Positions 63,276 through 64,000 of a DNA stretch of 64,000 nt are shown piece by piece (the first letter of the stretch is position 1; each line of letters starts with the position of its first letter). The notes below the pieces were generated by a model. That model worked only from the letters and a program-made list of their open reading frames with translations, was not told the origin of the DNA and did no database searches. The position numbers and the translations under genes were made by a program. The DNA comes from CBDCFV01 sp965261795 (lineage in GTDB: Bacteria > Chloroflexota > Dehalococcoidia > Lucifugimonadales > UBA3495), in NCBI GenBank assembly GCA_965261795.1, contig OZ253476.1, positions 4,588,001 to 4,652,000 on the forward strand, given 5' to 3'.

Positions 63276-63753
63276 TAGTCAACACAACGTTACGCCGGGA
63301 CCCGAACAAATCCAACACAGTTCGAAACATCACAGTTATGTTACGGCTTGGGTGTCATAACCTTCGTTGTTTTTGAAGAGAATTAACCCACTCCAAGCTT
63401 GACAACGTCCGAGGAATAGACCTTTGCTGGTATCGTCCTGCAGCAGGAACATTAAATAGACACTGGTTCCAGGCATGAACCACAACAGCCGCAGGATTCC
63501 CCCAATCCCTCTCATCCCCAAAATCCCGACCCCAAACTGACACCCCGCCCCTTCCCAACTCGGAATACAACCCTCTAACATAAATGCAGGTCCAACGCGC
63601 CGTCCCGCCGGGACGCGGACCAAATCCAACCCCGCCACTGAGGCAACATGGTGTCCAATGACCAAAAAACGCTCCAGGACCAAGCATTCCCAACTCGCCC
63701 CGCGACCCTCGGCGCCCGCCCCCAAACCCGCCGCAGGGCCGGAATGTCAGGAA
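63276..63753. other. Stretch without a recognised gene
   Basis: About 480 bp. Open frames on the minus strand exist but encode low-complexity Gly/Phe/Leu-rich sequences with no family character. No tRNA, terminator or repeat was recognised. Confidence 0.5.
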
Positions 63754-64000
63754 ATGTCAGAGAATGACATGGAATCCGGAAATCTCGCCCTTACTCCCCG
63801 CCAGCAGACCGTCTTGCCCGTCATGGCGGCCGTCCCCACTATCGCCAAGGCCGCCCGGATATCCGGTGTGACGGAAAGGACCCTGTACCGCTGGATGGAA
63901 GATGAGACCTTCCGTGACGAACTGGCCCGCGTCCGGCGGGAGTTCGCCGAACTCGCCCGCCAAGCCCTCCAGGGCCTGATGCTCCAGAGCGTCTCCGTTC
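63754..64000 (+). CDS. Helix-turn-helix protein, terminase small subunit/phBC6A51-like (partial)
   Basis: Open to the right edge. From ATG 63754 (or 63769) it reads MSENDMESGNLALTPRQQ, then AKAARISGVTERTLYRWMED, a clear helix-turn-helix, then DELARVRREFAELARQALQGL. Such proteins occur at the start of phage packaging operons and in other mobile contexts. C-terminus outside the window. Confidence 0.72.
   Translation, partial: MSENDMESGNLALTPRQQTVLPVMAAVPTIAKAARISGVTERTLYRWMEDETFRDELARVRREFAELARQALQGLMLQSVSV

Noticed and set aside
63336..63725. 129-codon minus-strand frame near the right edge
   Set aside because: Gly/Phe/Leu-rich without motifs or a ribosome site; probably chance.

Overview
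The window reads as a chromosomal segment of a moderately GC-rich, uncultured bacterium. My best guess is Chloroflexota (Dehalococcoidia/SAR202-like). The gene content fits: xanthine-dehydrogenase-family large subunits, an F420-type luciferase-like oxidoreductase, an amidohydrolase, a GlcG protein, DUF1800/DUF1501, a glycolate oxidase set, frequent TTG/GTG starts and many hairpin repeats. No rRNA, tRNA or single-copy phylogenetic marker is present, so the assignment is inference.

Layout. 1-16.7 kb: two molybdenum hydroxylase large subunits, a VOC protein, a MetE-type protein, two HlyD-type adaptors (one with a very long hairpin), an MFS transporter, GlcG, an amidohydrolase, an LLM oxidoreductase and a 644-residue unknown. 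16.8-23.6 kb: DUF1989, an epimerase, an MBL hydrolase, an NHL propeller, DUF1800 and DUF1501. 24.0-29.3 kb: a decayed stretch with a twice-frameshifted MMPL exporter and an MpaB-type oxygenase gene cut in two by an IS1182-type element whose transposase is itself broken. 29.8-33.7 kb: enoyl-CoA hydratase, SLC13 permease, cupin and a PIN toxin pair. 33.8-41.8 kb: a tryptophan operon with a Trp T-box leader (trpE, trpG, two toxin-antitoxin modules, trpD, trpC, trpF, trpB; no trpA). 42.0-44.3 kb: a three-gene cassette of unknown proteins with visibly more A/T-rich codon use than its neighbours. 44.4-53.6 kb: STAS-like, SDR, SHOCT, aminotransferase, DUF433/DUF5615 and glycolate oxidase D-E-F. 54-64 kb: an accessory island with VapBC, a remnant and an intact copy of a type III-like adenine methyltransferase, each preceded by a PIN toxin gene, an AAA ATPase plus PIN-like pair, DUF1643, and a partial HTH protein at the edge.

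The window is full of small non-autonomous elements. I resolve four families: A, with 11-bp target duplications; B, with an AACTATCTC terminal repeat; C, with TA duplications; and D, with flanking 8-bp repeats. A, B and C carry the same kind of internal hairpin (CGTCATTCC...GGAATC). They have clear consequences: one C element splits a parE toxin gene exactly, and two B elements bracket glcD.

The most notable observations are: two near-identical 25-nt inserts that each frameshift the IS1182 transposase; a four-helix-bundle gene nested inside the methyltransferase gene without closing its frame; the repeated PIN-then-methyltransferase arrangement; the ATPase/PIN-like cassette; and the foreign-looking three-gene cassette at 42-44 kb. 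Families were recognised from memory of motifs; no searches were run.
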